A stretch of 51,437 bases of DNA. Origin: Staphylococcus pseudintermedius. GTDB lineage: Bacteria > Bacillota > Bacilli > Staphylococcales > Staphylococcaceae. The position numbers were made by a program, and so were the translations under genes. How positions within the stretch are numbered: position 1 is the stretch's first letter; each line of letters begins with the position of its first letter. Shown piece by piece: positions 28,657 through 39,683 of this stretch. The stretch spans positions 1-51,437 of the forward strand of contig NZ_MLGE02000011.1 of assembly GCF_001792775.2 (NCBI RefSeq). The letters are read 5' to 3'. A model generated the notes under the pieces. The model was not told where the DNA came from, searched no databases, and worked only from the letters and a program-made list of their open reading frames with translations.

Positions 28657-28944
28657 TTTGTCTATTGATATGTATAAAAGAAATCGTGACATTTGATTAA
28701 GTGCTTTAAATTAAAGTTTTTCTATGTGTAAAATTGCAGTGATATGATTTCCAATCGTACGACCTTCTGTTTACAAACATCATATCATCAAATATGGATA
28801 TCATTCGTATCCTCACAGTGCATGATTTATCATTATTTTTGTTATAAAAAATGAATTTGCTAAAAATAAAGCTTGATATAAATTTGACAAATCAATGACA
28901 AGAAAGCGTTTTAGATGTTTTGATCATTGAAATTATGATACACT

Positions 28945-28994
28945 TTGAAAATGACATGAAAACTTATTATAATACTAAATAAAGCGTTTTCTAG
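28945..28994 (+). promoter_or_regulatory. ccpA promoter with a cre-like sequence at the start of transcription
   Basis: TTGAAA (28945-28950), 17 nt, TATAAT (28968-28973). About 7 nt later AAAGCGTTTTC (28981-28991) resembles the core of a cre site, and AAAGCGTTTTAG (28903-28914) is a second copy upstream. Both miss outer consensus bases. CcpA may regulate its own gene here. Confidence 0.55.
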
Positions 28995-29005
28995 GAGGAA
29001 CGATT

Positions 29006-29995
29006 ATGACTGTAACCATTTATGATGTGGCGAGAGAAGCAAGAGTATCTATGGCGACGGTATCACGTGTAGTGAATGGTAATCAAAACGTGAAACCCGA
29101 AACAAGAGATAAAGTGAATGAAGTAATCAAACGTTTAAACTATCGTCCAAATGCTGTAGCAAGAGGGTTAGCAAGTAAAAAAACAACGACAGTAGGTGTG
29201 ATTATACCGGATATTTCTAACATCTACTACTCACAATTAGCACGAGGATTAGAAGATATTGCGACGATGTATAAATATCATACAATTATTTCTAATTCAG
29301 ATGATGACCCTGAGAAAGAAAAAGAAATCTTTAACAATTTATTAAGTAAACAAGTGGATGGTATCATTTTCCTTGGTGGTACTCTGACAGATGAGATTAA
29401 AGAACAAATTAGCCGTGCATCTATTCCAGTTGTCGTATCAGGAACAAATGGTAAAGACGACGGTATTGCATCGGTTAACATTGATTTCGTGCAAGCAAGT
29501 AAAGAAGTGACAGCGCAATTAGTTAAAACCGGTTCTAAAAAGTTTGCTTTCGTTGGTGGTGGCTATTCTAAAAAGGCTCAAGAGGATGTCTATGAAGGCC
29601 TTAAAGAAGTGTTAGAACAACATCAGCTCGCGGTTGATGAACATTTACTATACGTTGGTAATGAAACGTATACAGATGGGTTACGTGCATATGAAAAGTT
29701 AAGTCATTATCAACCAGATGCGGTATTATCTATTAGTGACGAACAAGCCATTGGTATTGTTCACGGTGCGTTAGATCATGGGTTGGAAGTACCGAAAGAC
29801 ATTCAAGTGGTGAGCTTCAACAACACACGTTTAGTTGAAATGGTGAGACCACAATTATCAAGTGTTATCCAACCTTTATATGATATCGGAGCGGTAGGGA
29901 TGCGTCTCTTAACAAAATATATGAACAATGAAGATATCGAGAATCCAAATGTAATTTTGCCACATAAAATTCAATACCGTGGCACAACACGTTAA
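29006..29995 (+). CDS. ccpA: Catabolite control protein A (LacI family)
   Basis: 329 residues. N-terminal helix-turn-helix [22 protein letters not shown] with hinge helix [16 protein letters not shown] (about 49-64), then the periplasmic-binding-like core. With HPr phosphorylated on Ser46 as corepressor it binds cre sites and controls carbon metabolism. Candidate cre sites lie upstream of acsA and fhs in this window. AGGAGG precedes the ATG. Monocistronic between two terminators. Confidence 0.97.
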   Translation: MTVTIYDVAREARVSMATVSRVVNGNQNVKPETRDKVNEVIKRLNYRPNAVARGLASKKTTTVGVIIPDISNIYYSQLARGLEDIATMYKYHTIISNSDDDPEKEKEIFNNLLSKQVDGIIFLGGTLTDEIKEQISRASIPVVVSGTNGKDDGIASVNIDFVQASKEVTAQLVKTGSKKFAFVGGGYSKKAQEDVYEGLKEVLEQHQLAVDEHLLYVGNETYTDGLRAYEKLSHYQPDAVLSISDEQAIGIVHGALDHGLEVPKDIQVVSFNNTRLVEMVRPQLSSVIQPLYDIGAVGMRLLTKYMNNEDIENPNVILPHKIQYRGTTR

Positions 29996-30015
29996 TCATG
30001 AATTAAACGACAAAT

Positions 30016-30060
30016 ATGAAAAAAGGCTAAGATAACATGATTGTCTCAGCCTTTTTTCAT
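30016..30060. terminator. Bidirectional terminator between ccpA and acuC
   Basis: ATGAAAAAAGGCT (30016-30028) and AGCCTTTTTTCAT (30048-30060) are perfect arms giving T runs on both strands. Confidence 0.85.
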
Positions 30061-30113
30061 GGTTATAAATAGTGCCCCCATGTCAGTGATGTTGTTTCAA
30101 TGACTTATTCCCT

Positions 30114-31271
30114 TTAAAACCAACTTAATATATTTTCAGCAACTTGGTTATTTTGTTTTGCAATTTCTGGACGTCGAGGTATGTCTTGATAATCATCATA
30201 CTGTTCTTCCCAATATTCAGGGATAGGAACTGGGCTATAATGACGCCATTTGTTCAACCAGTCTTCAGGTAAGCGACCATGTAGTCGAGGTTGGTGGATT
30301 AAGCTAAGGTAAATATGGCTCCATGCTCTTGGGACAACACGCCAAATGTTGTAACCTCCGCCACCTAACATGATTTGCTTGCCACCACAATATTTTTCAG
30401 CAATTTCTGTAATGATGTAAGGAATTTGATAAAGTGTATTTAGATCACAACTCATATGGGTTAATGGGTCTAAGTAATGAATATCTGAACCATTCACACT
30501 GACAATAAAATCAGGTTGAAATGATTCAGCGACTTGATTCAATGTCTTTTTAAAAACTTCTAAAAATGAGTCATGTTCTGTATACGGTTCGAGTGGAACA
30601 TTGATTGAATAACCAAAGCCTTGGTCTGTGCCTCTCTCTGTGTAATGACCAGAACCTGGAAATAAAAATTTACCTGTTTCATGAATAGAATAGTTCATTA
30701 CTTGGTTGGATGCATAGAACGTCCATTGCACGCCGTCACCGTGATGGGCATCTGTATCGATATAAAGTACGCGCTGTTGATATTTTTCATTTAAATATTT
30801 AATATAAATCGCTGCATCATTGTAGACACAAAAGCCACTCGCGCGTCCTTCATGTGCATGGTGTAAACCGCCAGCTAAATGACAGCCATTGCGAAACTTG
30901 CCTTCCATAATGGCATCAACTAAATTTAAGCCACCGCCGATAATGGTCGCAGTACTCCGATGAATGCGAGAAAAGACATGTGTATCTTCATCATCTAAGC
31001 CGTATTTTTGTTGTTCATCAGGAGTGAGTAGATTTTTTTCACCACGCATCACTGCTTGAATGTAATCATATTTGTGAACCATCGCAATTTCATCAATAGT
31101 GGCTTGTCTTGGTGTAATAATTTGTGATTCAGATAAATATCCTGTCGATAGCAAGAGTTCTGTCGTTAGTTTAACCCGCATTTGATTAAATGGATGCTTA
31201 TTATGGAAGCGATAACGCAGTAAGGCATCAGAATAAACATACCCCGTTTCTTGTTGTGAATGATTTGGCAT
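30114..31271 (-). CDS. acuC: Histone-deacetylase-family acetoin utilization protein AcuC
   Basis: 385 residues, arginase/HDAC fold. Zn and catalytic motifs: GGLHHAHEGRASGFCVYND (about 134-152), YIDTDAHHGDGVQ (about 170-182) and the C-terminal GGGGYN. AcuC is the lysine deacetylase that reverses AcuA acetylation of acetyl-CoA synthetase in B. subtilis. Starts 13 nt after acuA on the minus strand, so one operon. Ribosome-binding site AAGGGGGG. Confidence 0.94.
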   Translation of the reverse strand: MPNHSQQETGYVYSDALLRYRFHNKHPFNQMRVKLTTELLLSTGYLSESQIITPRQATIDEIAMVHKYDYIQAVMRGEKNLLTPDEQQKYGLDDEDTHVFSRIHRSTATIIGGGLNLVDAIMEGKFRNGCHLAGGLHHAHEGRASGFCVYNDAAIYIKYLNEKYQQRVLYIDTDAHHGDGVQWTFYASNQVMNYSIHETGKFLFPGSGHYTERGTDQGFGYSINVPLEPYTEHDSFLEVFKKTLNQVAESFQPDFIVSVNGSDIHYLDPLTHMSCDLNTLYQIPYIITEIAEKYCGGKQIMLGGGGYNIWRVVPRAWSHIYLSLIHQPRLHGRLPEDWLNKWRHYSPVPIPEYWEEQYDDYQDIPRRPEIAKQNNQVAENILSWF

Positions 31272-31284
31272 ATCACATCCCCCC

Positions 31285-31917
31285 TTAGAAAAAGAAACGA
31301 TTCATAAACCTAATATCATCAAAAGCTTCCATTTGGTCGACTGTGATGTTCTTGCCAATACGTGCCATTAAACAGTTAGCAGGGTGACTTGTAATTTCAG
31401 GGTCGTCAGTCGCAAATACTTCTAAGCCACCATTCGACATCATCCGCTGCATTAATTTTTTGTATTCAAAAACGTCTAATTTTGAGTTTTTCAAATCCCA
31501 ATGCCAATAATACTCTGTCGTAATGATAATATAATCTTCTAATTCAGGACTCCGTGTGCTTACTTTTAACAACATGCGTCCCAAACCTAATCCACGATAC
31601 GCTAAACTGATTTCAATCGCACCGAGTTCTAACAAATAGGGAAGGTGACCTTCAGACCACCTCTCCATAGGGTCCGGATATAAATACGTCACGTAACCGA
31701 TGATGTGATTTTCTTTTCGAATGATATAAATGCGCCCCTCATCTAACGTACTGATATCCTGTATCGCCTCAAATTGCTCGATAGGAATTCGAAATGCGTC
31801 AAGACCCTCGTCAAAAGAATAAGTTTGTAATTGTGTTTTAGAAACCGGGCCTTCAATGATAAAAGTTTGACCATCAACTGTATAGCTTTCATGTTCATAG
31901 GTTTTAATATGTTTCAT
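31285..31917 (-). CDS. acuA: Protein acetyltransferase AcuA (GNAT family)
   Basis: 210 residues from ATG 31917 (GAAAGGAG upstream), the length of the S. aureus protein; the open frame runs on to 31965 without a site. The GNAT acetyl-CoA loop is in LGAIEISLAYRGLGLGRMLL (about 113-132). AcuA acetylates the C-terminal lysine of AcsA and turns it off. Here acuA and acuC form an operon without acuB, facing away from acsA. Confidence 0.93.
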   Translation of the reverse strand: MKHIKTYEHESYTVDGQTFIIEGPVSKTQLQTYSFDEGLDAFRIPIEQFEAIQDISTLDEGRIYIIRKENHIIGYVTYLYPDPMERWSEGHLPYLLELGAIEISLAYRGLGLGRMLLKVSTRSPELEDYIIITTEYYWHWDLKNSKLDVFEYKKLMQRMMSNGGLEVFATDDPEITSHPANCLMARIGKNITVDQMEAFDDIRFMNRFFF

Positions 31918-31953
31918 GGGCACATCTCCTTTCTTACATATTGCACTATCGTT

Positions 31954-31982
31954 ATTATATGACAATGCTTACTTAATTTCAC
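31954..31982 (-). promoter_or_regulatory. Promoter of acuA-acuC
   Basis: On the minus strand GTGAAA (31982-31977), 17 nt, TATAAT (31959-31954), about 37 nt before the acuA start. Confidence 0.6.
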
Positions 31983-32008
31983 CTTAAATTCTGAATAAGT
32001 ACAATTTT

Positions 32009-32037
32009 TTGAAAACAATACGCGTATAGGGTATAAT
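32009..32037 (+). promoter_or_regulatory. Promoter of acsA
   Basis: TTGAAA (32009-32014), 17 nt, TATAAT (32032-32037): a near-perfect sigma-A promoter. Confidence 0.8.
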
Positions 32038-32048
32038 GATATTAGTTT

Positions 32049-32062
32049 TGAAAGCGATTACA
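32049..32062 (+). promoter_or_regulatory. cre site (CcpA operator) of acsA
   Basis: TGAAAGCGATTACA fits the consensus TGWAANCGNTNWCA at every position. It lies about 5-18 nt after the expected transcription start, where bound CcpA would block acsA when glucose is present. Confidence 0.85.
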
Positions 32063-32083
32063 TAATGCAAGGGGGTTCTTGTG

Positions 32084-33793
32084 ATGAAAGTCGAAGTTTA
32101 CAAAGGGGAGCAAGGCAACTTCAATTTAACTAATTATCAAGCAACATATGATCAGTTTGATTGGAAAGAGGTAGAGAAAGTATTTTCTTGGAACGAAACT
32201 GGAAAAATTAACATGGCATATGAATGTATCGATCGTCATGTCAATGAAGGAAAAGCAGATAAAATTGCTTTAAATTATAAAGATAATCGACGAAAAGAAA
32301 GCTATACATTTAAAGATTTACAAGAAAAATCGAACCAAGCTGCCAATGTGTTGAAAAATAAGGCGAATGTACAAAAAGGGGATCGTGTCTTCATTTTTAT
32401 GCCTCGTACACCAGAACTTTATTTTGCATTTTTTGGCATCTTAAAATTGGGCGGTATTGTAGGTCCTTTATTTGAAGCATTTATGGAAAAGGCAGTGAAA
32501 GACCGTTTGGAAAATAGTGATGCGAAAGTCATTATTACGACAAATAGTTTATTATCGCGTATTCCCCAAGAGCAACTGCCAAATTTAGAAACGATTGTTA
32601 TTGTCGATGATGAAGTTGATGTGAAATATGTAGACTTTAATAAAGCATTGGCAACCGCATCGACAGCGTTTAATATAGAATGGTTAGACCGTGAAGATGG
32701 CTTGATTTTACATTATACATCTGGTTCAACAGGTCAGCCAAAAGGGGTATTGCATGTTCAAGAAGCAATGTTGTTGCATTACATTTCGGGTAAATACGTA
32801 CTCGATTTTCAAGAAGATGACGTGTATTGGTGTACTGCTGACCCAGGTTGGGTGACAGGCACATCTTATGGCATTTTCTCACCATGGCTGCACGGTGTAA
32901 CGAACTGTATCGCTGGAGGTCGTTTTTCACCAGAGAATTGGTACGCAATGATTGAAGACTTTAAAGTCACGATTTGGTATACTGCACCGACAGCGTTACG
33001 TATGCTCATGAGTGCAGGTGATGACTTAGTCGAAAAGTATGATTTATCGTCTGTACGTAGCATTTTATCTGTTGGGGAGCCCCTCAATCCAGAAGTCATC
33101 AAATGGGCGAAAAAGGTCTATGGTAAACGTGTACTAGATACGTGGTGGATGACTGAAACTGGGGGACATATGATTGTGAATTACTTGGCAGAAGATATTA
33201 AGCTCGGTTCAATGGGTAAACCGCTGCCTGGTATTGAAGCGGCAATTATCGATAATGAAGGTAACGTTTTACCACCGAATCGCATGGGTAACTTAGCGGT
33301 TAAAAAAGGTTGGCCTTCTATGATGCGTCAAGTTTGGAAAAATCCTGAAAAGTATCAATCATACTTTATTGGTGATTGGTATGTATCTGGTGACTCTGCT
33401 TACCAAGATGAAGATGGTTATTTCTGGTTCCAAGGTCGAGTCGATGATGTGATTATGACTGCTGGTGAACGTGTCGGTCCATTTGAAGTAGAATCTAAAT
33501 TAGTGGAACATGAAGCAGTGGCAGAAGCGGGTGTCATTGGTAAACCTGATCCAGTGCGTGGTGAAATCATTAAAGCATTCGTCGCATTACGTCAAGGGTA
33601 TGAACCTTCTGATGACTTAAAAGAAGATATTCGTAAATTTGTTAAAGAAGGGTTAGCTGCTCATGCTGCACCGAGAGAAATTGAGTTTAAAGATAAATTA
33701 CCGAAAACACGTTCAGGTAAAATTATGCGCCGTGTGTTAAAGGCATGGGAGCTCGATTTACCGACTGGTGATTTAAGTACAATGGAAGATTAA
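32084..33793 (+). CDS. acsA: Acetyl-CoA synthetase
   Basis: 569 residues from ATG 32084 (GGGGG upstream; GTG one codon before is possible). ANL adenylating enzyme: P-loop LHYTSGSTGQPKG (about 208-220), DTWWMTETGG (about 350-359), SGDSAYQDEDGYFWFQGR (about 434-451) hinge region, and the acetyl-regulated lysine in KTRSGKIMRR near residue 549. Makes acetyl-CoA from acetate via acetyl-AMP. Under CcpA control by a perfect cre, and flanked by the genes that acetylate (acuA) and deacetylate (acuC) it. Confidence 0.97.
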   Translation: MKVEVYKGEQGNFNLTNYQATYDQFDWKEVEKVFSWNETGKINMAYECIDRHVNEGKADKIALNYKDNRRKESYTFKDLQEKSNQAANVLKNKANVQKGDRVFIFMPRTPELYFAFFGILKLGGIVGPLFEAFMEKAVKDRLENSDAKVIITTNSLLSRIPQEQLPNLETIVIVDDEVDVKYVDFNKALATASTAFNIEWLDREDGLILHYTSGSTGQPKGVLHVQEAMLLHYISGKYVLDFQEDDVYWCTADPGWVTGTSYGIFSPWLHGVTNCIAGGRFSPENWYAMIEDFKVTIWYTAPTALRMLMSAGDDLVEKYDLSSVRSILSVGEPLNPEVIKWAKKVYGKRVLDTWWMTETGGHMIVNYLAEDIKLGSMGKPLPGIEAAIIDNEGNVLPPNRMGNLAVKKGWPSMMRQVWKNPEKYQSYFIGDWYVSGDSAYQDEDGYFWFQGRVDDVIMTAGERVGPFEVESKLVEHEAVAEAGVIGKPDPVRGEIIKAFVALRQGYEPSDDLKEDIRKFVKEGLAAHAAPREIEFKDKLPKTRSGKIMRRVLKAWELDLPTGDLSTMED

Positions 33794-33808
33794 GACAAAA
33801 CAACTATG

Positions 33809-33845
33809 AAAGGGCTTGGACTATTTTGATGTCTAGGCCTTTTTA
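33809..33845 (+). terminator. Terminator after acsA
   Basis: AAAGGGCTTGGAC pairs imperfectly with GTCTAGGCCTTT around TATTTTGAT, followed by T's. The rest of the gap up to 34108 shows only the fhs promoter region. Confidence 0.65.
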
Positions 33846-34042
33846 AATTTTGAAAGAGCAATCACCAATCACTTAAGAAGGTGTCTTCGGTATACAACGT
33901 AGCTTTATATGTTACAGATGTCGTTGTTTAATAATGACGCAAATCAATCGTTTGAAAGAAGCGTTAAATTAAAAAGAAGTCTCCCTGTTTTTGTTCGACA
34001 ATCACCCCATTGTTCGTTATGATAAAAATTGAAAGAACTTGA

Positions 34043-34067
34043 TATACTTTATTTGTATGCGTTTACA
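34043..34067 (+). promoter_or_regulatory. fhs promoter region with a cre-like site
   Basis: TATACT at 34043-34048 is a likely -10 box, though the -35 box is unclear. TGTATGCGTTTACA (34054-34067) differs from the cre consensus at one position (T for A at base 5) and would overlap the transcription start. Confidence 0.55.
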
Positions 34068-34108
34068 TAACGCCATCATTTCTCAAATTGATTAAGGGGT
34101 TGAATAAT

Positions 34109-35776
34109 GTGAGTCATTTATCAGATTTAGAAATTGCAAATCAATCAACATTAAGACCAATTAAGGAGATTGCTGAAAAAGCAGGTATTTCCGAAGAAGC
34201 GCTCGAACAATATGGACACTATAAAGCAAAAATTGATATTTCCAAAATTCAAACTCAAAATGGAAAAGGGAAAGTCGTTCTTGTGACAGCGATGAGCCCA
34301 ACACCTGCTGGAGAAGGGAAATCAACAGTGACAGTCGGCTTAGCTGATGCATTCCAACACATCAATCAAAACGTGATGGTCGCTTTACGTGAGCCAGCAC
34401 TTGGACCAACGTTTGGTATTAAAGGTGGCGCTACGGGCGGTGGATACGCACAAGTGCTCCCAATGGAAGATATTAACTTGCACTTTAATGGTGATTTCCA
34501 TGCAATTACAACAGCGAATAATGCACTCTCAGCTTTTATAGATAACCATATTCATCAAGGTAACGAACTCGGTATTGATCAGCGTCGTATTGAGTGGAAA
34601 CGTGTGTTAGATATGAACGACCGTGCTTTGCGTCAAGTGATCGTCGGTATTGGTGGTCCTACACAAGGGGTCCCTCGAGAAGATGGTTTCAATATTACTG
34701 TAGCTTCAGAAATTATGGCGATTCTTTGTTTAAGTACAGGTATCAAAGATCTTAAAGAAAGTATTTCGAAAATTACGATTGGTTATACACGTGACCGTCA
34801 ACCTGTCACTGTTAAAGATTTAGGTGTAGAAGGCGCGTTAGCTATGATTTTAAAAGATGCGATTAAACCGAACCTTGTACAAACCATCGAAGGGACACCT
34901 GCATTGATTCACGGTGGACCTTTTGCGAACATTGCGCACGGCTGTAACTCAATTATCGCAACAGAAACAGCACGTGATTTGGCAGATATCGTCGTGACAG
35001 AGGCTGGTTTTGGTTCTGATTTAGGGGCTGAAAAATTCTTGAATATTAAATCACGTAAAGCCAATTTTGAACCAGATGCAGTCGTGATTGTTGCAACGAT
35101 TCGTGCGCTTAAAATGCATGGGGGCGTCGCTAAAGATCAGCTAAAAGAAGAAAATGTCGTTGCACTTAAAGCAGGGATTAAAAACTTAGAACGTCACGTT
35201 GAAAATATTCGCAAATTCGGTGTTGAACCTGTTGTTGCGCTCAATGCATTTATTCATGATACGGATGCTGAATTTGAATTCGTACAACAATGGGCAAAAG
35301 AGAATGGTGTACGTTTATCGTTAACAGAAGTATGGGAAAAAGGTGGTAAGGGGGGGACGGATTTAGCAGAAAAAGTGCTTGAAGTCATCCGCGAACCGAA
35401 ACAATTCAAACGCCTATATGAACTCGAAATGCCGCTTGAAGAAAAAATCGAAAAAATTGTTAAAGAGATTTACGGTGGTTCTAAAGTGACGTTTACATCA
35501 AAAGCACAAAAACAATTGGCGCAGTTTAAAGCGAACGGTTGGGATCATTATCCAGTATGTATGGCAAAAACGCAATATTCATTCTCGGATGATCAAACAC
35601 AACTCGGTGCACCATCTGATTTTGAAATTACGATTCGTGAACTCGAAGCTAAAACAGGTGCGGGCTTTATCGTTGCGTTAACAGGTGCCATTATGACAAT
35701 GCCAGGATTACCGAAAAAACCAGCAGCACTAAAAATGGACGTAACAGAAGACGGCCATGCGATAGGATTATTCTAA
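34109..35776 (+). CDS. fhs: Formate--tetrahydrofolate ligase
   Basis: 555 residues from GTG 34109 (AAGGGG upstream), matching the S. aureus length; the open frame begins at 34088. P-loop-like [19 protein letters not shown] (about 64-82), [21 protein letters not shown] region, and [13 protein letters not shown] (about 271-283). Makes 10-formyl-THF from formate, THF and ATP for purine synthesis and initiator tRNA formylation. The cre-like site suggests carbon-source control. Confidence 0.97.
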   Translation: MSHLSDLEIANQSTLRPIKEIAEKAGISEEALEQYGHYKAKIDISKIQTQNGKGKVVLVTAMSPTPAGEGKSTVTVGLADAFQHINQNVMVALREPALGPTFGIKGGATGGGYAQVLPMEDINLHFNGDFHAITTANNALSAFIDNHIHQGNELGIDQRRIEWKRVLDMNDRALRQVIVGIGGPTQGVPREDGFNITVASEIMAILCLSTGIKDLKESISKITIGYTRDRQPVTVKDLGVEGALAMILKDAIKPNLVQTIEGTPALIHGGPFANIAHGCNSIIATETARDLADIVVTEAGFGSDLGAEKFLNIKSRKANFEPDAVVIVATIRALKMHGGVAKDQLKEENVVALKAGIKNLERHVENIRKFGVEPVVALNAFIHDTDAEFEFVQQWAKENGVRLSLTEVWEKGGKGGTDLAEKVLEVIREPKQFKRLYELEMPLEEKIEKIVKEIYGGSKVTFTSKAQKQLAQFKANGWDHYPVCMAKTQYSFSDDQTQLGAPSDFEITIRELEAKTGAGFIVALTGAIMTMPGLPKKPAALKMDVTEDGHAIGLF

Positions 35777-35808
35777 TTCTTAACGTGAATGAAGTGAATG
35801 TCAAACGA

Positions 35809-35843
35809 AAGGTCTAGGTTATATTTCAACCTAGACCTTTTCT
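35809..35843. terminator. Bidirectional terminator between fhs and the GT51 gene
   Basis: AAGGTCTAGGTT (35809-35820) and AACCTAGACCTT (35828-35839) are perfect arms, T-rich on the plus side (TTCTTT) and with TTTCG on the minus side. Confidence 0.85.
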
Positions 35844-35850
35844 TTAATGG

Positions 35851-36750
35851 TTATTCATCATACAAATGTGCATAAATATCGTAATGGACTGCTTTGTCAT
35901 ATGCATCTTTAGAAATCATCTGTTCTACTAACATCCGCTTCAAAACGTAATGTTGACGATGGATTGAAAAAATGACGTCATCTTCATGTTTAAGTGAACC
36001 GTCATGATTGAATGGTGTATAGGCGTAGGGACTTTGCAATAATCCTATCAAATAAGCCGATTCAGCTAAGTTCAATGTTTTAGGAGGTTTGCCGAATAAA
36101 CCGTATGACGCTGAAGTGATTCCTGTCACATTTTGGCCGTTCGTGTCGAGTCCAAAAGGCACAAGATTCAAATACGTATAAATGATTTCATCTTTCGTTA
36201 AAATGTGTTCAATTCTCATCGCATACATAATCTCTTTTGCTTTACGATCATATGTCCGTTCTTTTGTGAGGACTTGGTTTTTAATCAGTTGTTGTGTAAT
36301 CGTACTGCCACCTGTTGGGAATTGGGTATCAAAAATATCTTGGAACATCGCTCTTAATATCGCTTTTGGTAATACACCATGATGCACATAAAAATCAGCG
36401 TCTTCTGAAGCAACTAATGCTTTTGTCACATAGGGCGAGACTTCTGCAGGTCCTGCGATTAAGCTCGGTTCTTGTTCGTTATAGAGTGCAATGTAATCTG
36501 TGTTGTCAGGTTGGTCGTTATCAAGTTCTGGGAGGCGTGTGACTTGTTGGACTAGGTCATGATCATTCAGTGATTTTGAATCTGACACAATACTTGCAAA
36601 ATAGCCGAGTAATAAGCCGCACACAAAAATTAAACCGATGAGCATGAAAAGAACGAACGAGATGATGAATTGTTTCGTTTTTCGCATGTAAAAGTCATAG
36701 CGAGCGAATGAAGTATGCGTTGTTAAATCACGTTGTTCTTTTGTCTTCAT
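35851..36750 (-). CDS. sgtA: Monofunctional peptidoglycan glycosyltransferase (GT51), SgtA-like
   Basis: 299 residues. A cytoplasmic basic N-terminus, one membrane helix (about 28-53), then a GT51 domain: motif 1 SEDADFYVHHG with catalytic E116, motif 2 GGSTITQQ (147-154), motif 3 RKAKEIMYA (169-177), second glutamate in LTKDEIIYTYLN, and motif 5 NLAESAYLIGLLQSP. No transpeptidase domain. Polymerises lipid II into glycan strands outside the membrane. Staphylococci have two such enzymes, Mgt/SgtB and SgtA; synteny next to fhs and tyrS suggests the SgtA-type one, by memory. Confidence 0.85.
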   Translation of the reverse strand: MKTKEQRDLTTHTSFARYDFYMRKTKQFIISFVLFMLIGLIFVCGLLLGYFASIVSDSKSLNDHDLVQQVTRLPELDNDQPDNTDYIALYNEQEPSLIAGPAEVSPYVTKALVASEDADFYVHHGVLPKAILRAMFQDIFDTQFPTGGSTITQQLIKNQVLTKERTYDRKAKEIMYAMRIEHILTKDEIIYTYLNLVPFGLDTNGQNVTGITSASYGLFGKPPKTLNLAESAYLIGLLQSPYAYTPFNHDGSLKHEDDVIFSIHRQHYVLKRMLVEQMISKDAYDKAVHYDIYAHLYDE

Positions 36751-36830
36751 CAGTCACAAGCCTCCTTTTATTTTTATCAACAGTATATCATATTTAAAAA
36801 TGTGAGTAGAAATAGGTTGACATTTGATGA

Positions 36831-36859
36831 TTGACTTTAAAATTATAAATCTATATAAT
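36831..36859 (+). promoter_or_regulatory. Promoter of tyrS
   Basis: TTGACT (36831-36836), 17 nt, TATAAT (36854-36859), just before the T-box leader. Confidence 0.75.
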
Positions 36860-36865
36860 GAATAG

Positions 36866-37075
36866 CAATCACATTAAGCATTGAAATCGAGGACAAGTAA
36901 TAAATTTGTAGATTTTAAGAGAGTCAGTGGTCGCTGTGAACTGATAATCGCATATTTATGAATACACCTCAGCTACAGATTTCAACGTTAGCAATGAACG
37001 TATCATTGTAAGAGTTCCAAGTATGGTGGTACCGTGCAAATTGCGCCCTTACGTCGATGTAAGTGGTGTTTTTTT
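36866..37075 (+). promoter_or_regulatory. T-box riboswitch, tyrosine-specific, controlling tyrS
   Basis: T-box core TGGTGGTACCGTGC at 37024-37037. Stem I apex GTCAG...CTGAT with TGGTCGCTG (about 36925-36945); the specifier loop reads GAA then TAC at 36963-36965, a tyrosine codon matching the gene. Terminator GCGCCCTTAC/GTAAGTGG then seven T's (37043-37075). Confidence 0.93.
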
Positions 37076-37083
37076 ATTTTTAA

Positions 37084-38358
<1,275 letters not shown>

Positions 38359-38366
38359 TAGATAAG

Positions 38367-38406
38367 ATAAAGGCTGGGAAGCTTTCAATTGCGTCCCAGC
38401 CTTTAT
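38367..38406. terminator. Bidirectional terminator between tyrS and htrA
   Basis: ATAAAGGCTGGGA (38367-38379) and TCCCAGCCTTTAT (38394-38406) are perfect 13-base arms. Confidence 0.85.
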
Positions 38407-38411
38407 ACCTT

Positions 38412-39683
38412 TTATGAAGATGAATTTGATTCTGTTAATGTAACATCAACATCTTTTGTTTTACCATTGCGGTTGACTTTGAGTGTAATATGATCACCAG
38501 GTTTTTTATCTTTGTAGAGATAAGATCTTAAATCTGTATCATTTTCGACTTTATGGCCGTCTATGGAAACGATGATGTCGCCTTTTTCAATATCAATGCC
38601 ACGTCTTTGTACTTGAGCAACATACACACCAGAATCTACGCCACTATTTGTTTTATATTGTTCTGGAATATCCGCAACATTAATCATGCCGATACCGATA
38701 GAAGGACGTTTGACTTCACCGTGTTTCACGAGTTCACCAATAATCAATTTCACTTCATTACTTGGAATCGCAAACCCAATACCTTCAACTTGTGGTGCTG
38801 CAATTTTCATTGAGTTAATACCGACAAGGTTACCATCAATATCAACTAATGCACCGCCTGAGTTACCAGGGTTAATCGCTGCATCTGTTTGAAGCACTGT
38901 CACTTTGTTTGCACCTGCAGACGTATCCGCTTCAATTGTTCGTTCACTTGCAGAAATAATACCTGAAGTCACGGTATTCGCAAATTCGAGTCCAAGTGGA
39001 TTACCCATCGCGAAAACAGAATCGCCTGTTTTAACTTTTGATGAATCGCCAAATGTGATTGCTTTAATATCGTCTCTGTCTTTAATTTTAAGTACTGCAA
39101 TATCTGTCAATGGGTCTGTACCGACAAGTTTCGCATCGACTTGTTTAGAATTGTGTAAATGAACTTTAATTGAAGAAGCACCTTCAATAACATGGTTGTT
39201 TGTAACTATAAAGGCATCGCCATTATTTTTTTCATAAACGACACCCGAACCGATACCTGTGGGTTCAGCTTTAGCAGATTTGCCTTGTAATAAATCACCT
39301 AAATTTTGGGCGCGTTGTTCGTTGATGACACCTACAATGGCGGGTGCTTGGTCATTGATCATCTCGTGCACTGATTTGTATTTATGACTTTTGCCATCAA
39401 GCGAATTACCACCTTTTTGATCGCTTGCTACTTTGACATCCGAGCCATTTTGATTGCCCCAAGGAAAGATGTTTGAAAAGCCGCCCGTAGCCCCGACTAC
39501 AATGAGCGCACCTAAAATACCAGCAAGTAGTGAAACGAGAATCACTTTAAGCCATGGGAAATGAGGTTGCCTTGGAGGGGGTGACGTACGATAAGATGAA
39601 GCACGTTGACCATCATCTATCTGTTTGTTTTGATGCATTTCTTGTTGTTCTTTAGGTTGTTGTTCATTATCGTTTTCTCGCAT
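38412..39683 (-). CDS. htrA: Membrane-anchored HtrA-type serine protease (HtrA1-like)
   Basis: 423 residues. A Gln/Pro-rich cytoplasmic tail, one membrane helix (about 46-66), a Gly/Ser linker, then an S1C protease domain: H164 in TNNHVIEG, D194 in PLTDIAVLKI, and S275 in NPGNSGGALV. One PDZ domain follows (about 330-420). Degrades or refolds misfolded secreted proteins outside the membrane. Length fits S. aureus HtrA1 rather than the larger HtrA2. AAAGGAGG before the ATG. Monocistronic. Confidence 0.93.
   Translation of the reverse strand: MRENDNEQQPKEQQEMHQNKQIDDGQRASSYRTSPPPRQPHFPWLKVILVSLLAGILGALIVVGATGGFSNIFPWGNQNGSDVKVASDQKGGNSLDGKSHKYKSVHEMINDQAPAIVGVINEQRAQNLGDLLQGKSAKAEPTGIGSGVVYEKNNGDAFIVTNNHVIEGASSIKVHLHNSKQVDAKLVGTDPLTDIAVLKIKDRDDIKAITFGDSSKVKTGDSVFAMGNPLGLEFANTVTSGIISASERTIEADTSAGANKVTVLQTDAAINPGNSGGALVDIDGNLVGINSMKIAAPQVEGIGFAIPSNEVKLIIGELVKHGEVKRPSIGIGMINVADIPEQYKTNSGVDSGVYVAQVQRRGIDIEKGDIIVSIDGHKVENDTDLRSYLYKDKKPGDHITLKVNRNGKTKDVDVTLTESNSSS

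Noticed and set aside
28740..28787. TGATATGAT/ATCATATCA inverted repeat before ccpA as an operator
   Set aside because: Far upstream (about 200 nt) of the promoter, AT-rich and likely to arise by chance; kept only as a note under the aroA terminator.
37047..37075. Terminator before tyrS as an independent element
   Set aside because: It is the regulated terminator of the T-box leader and is described there.
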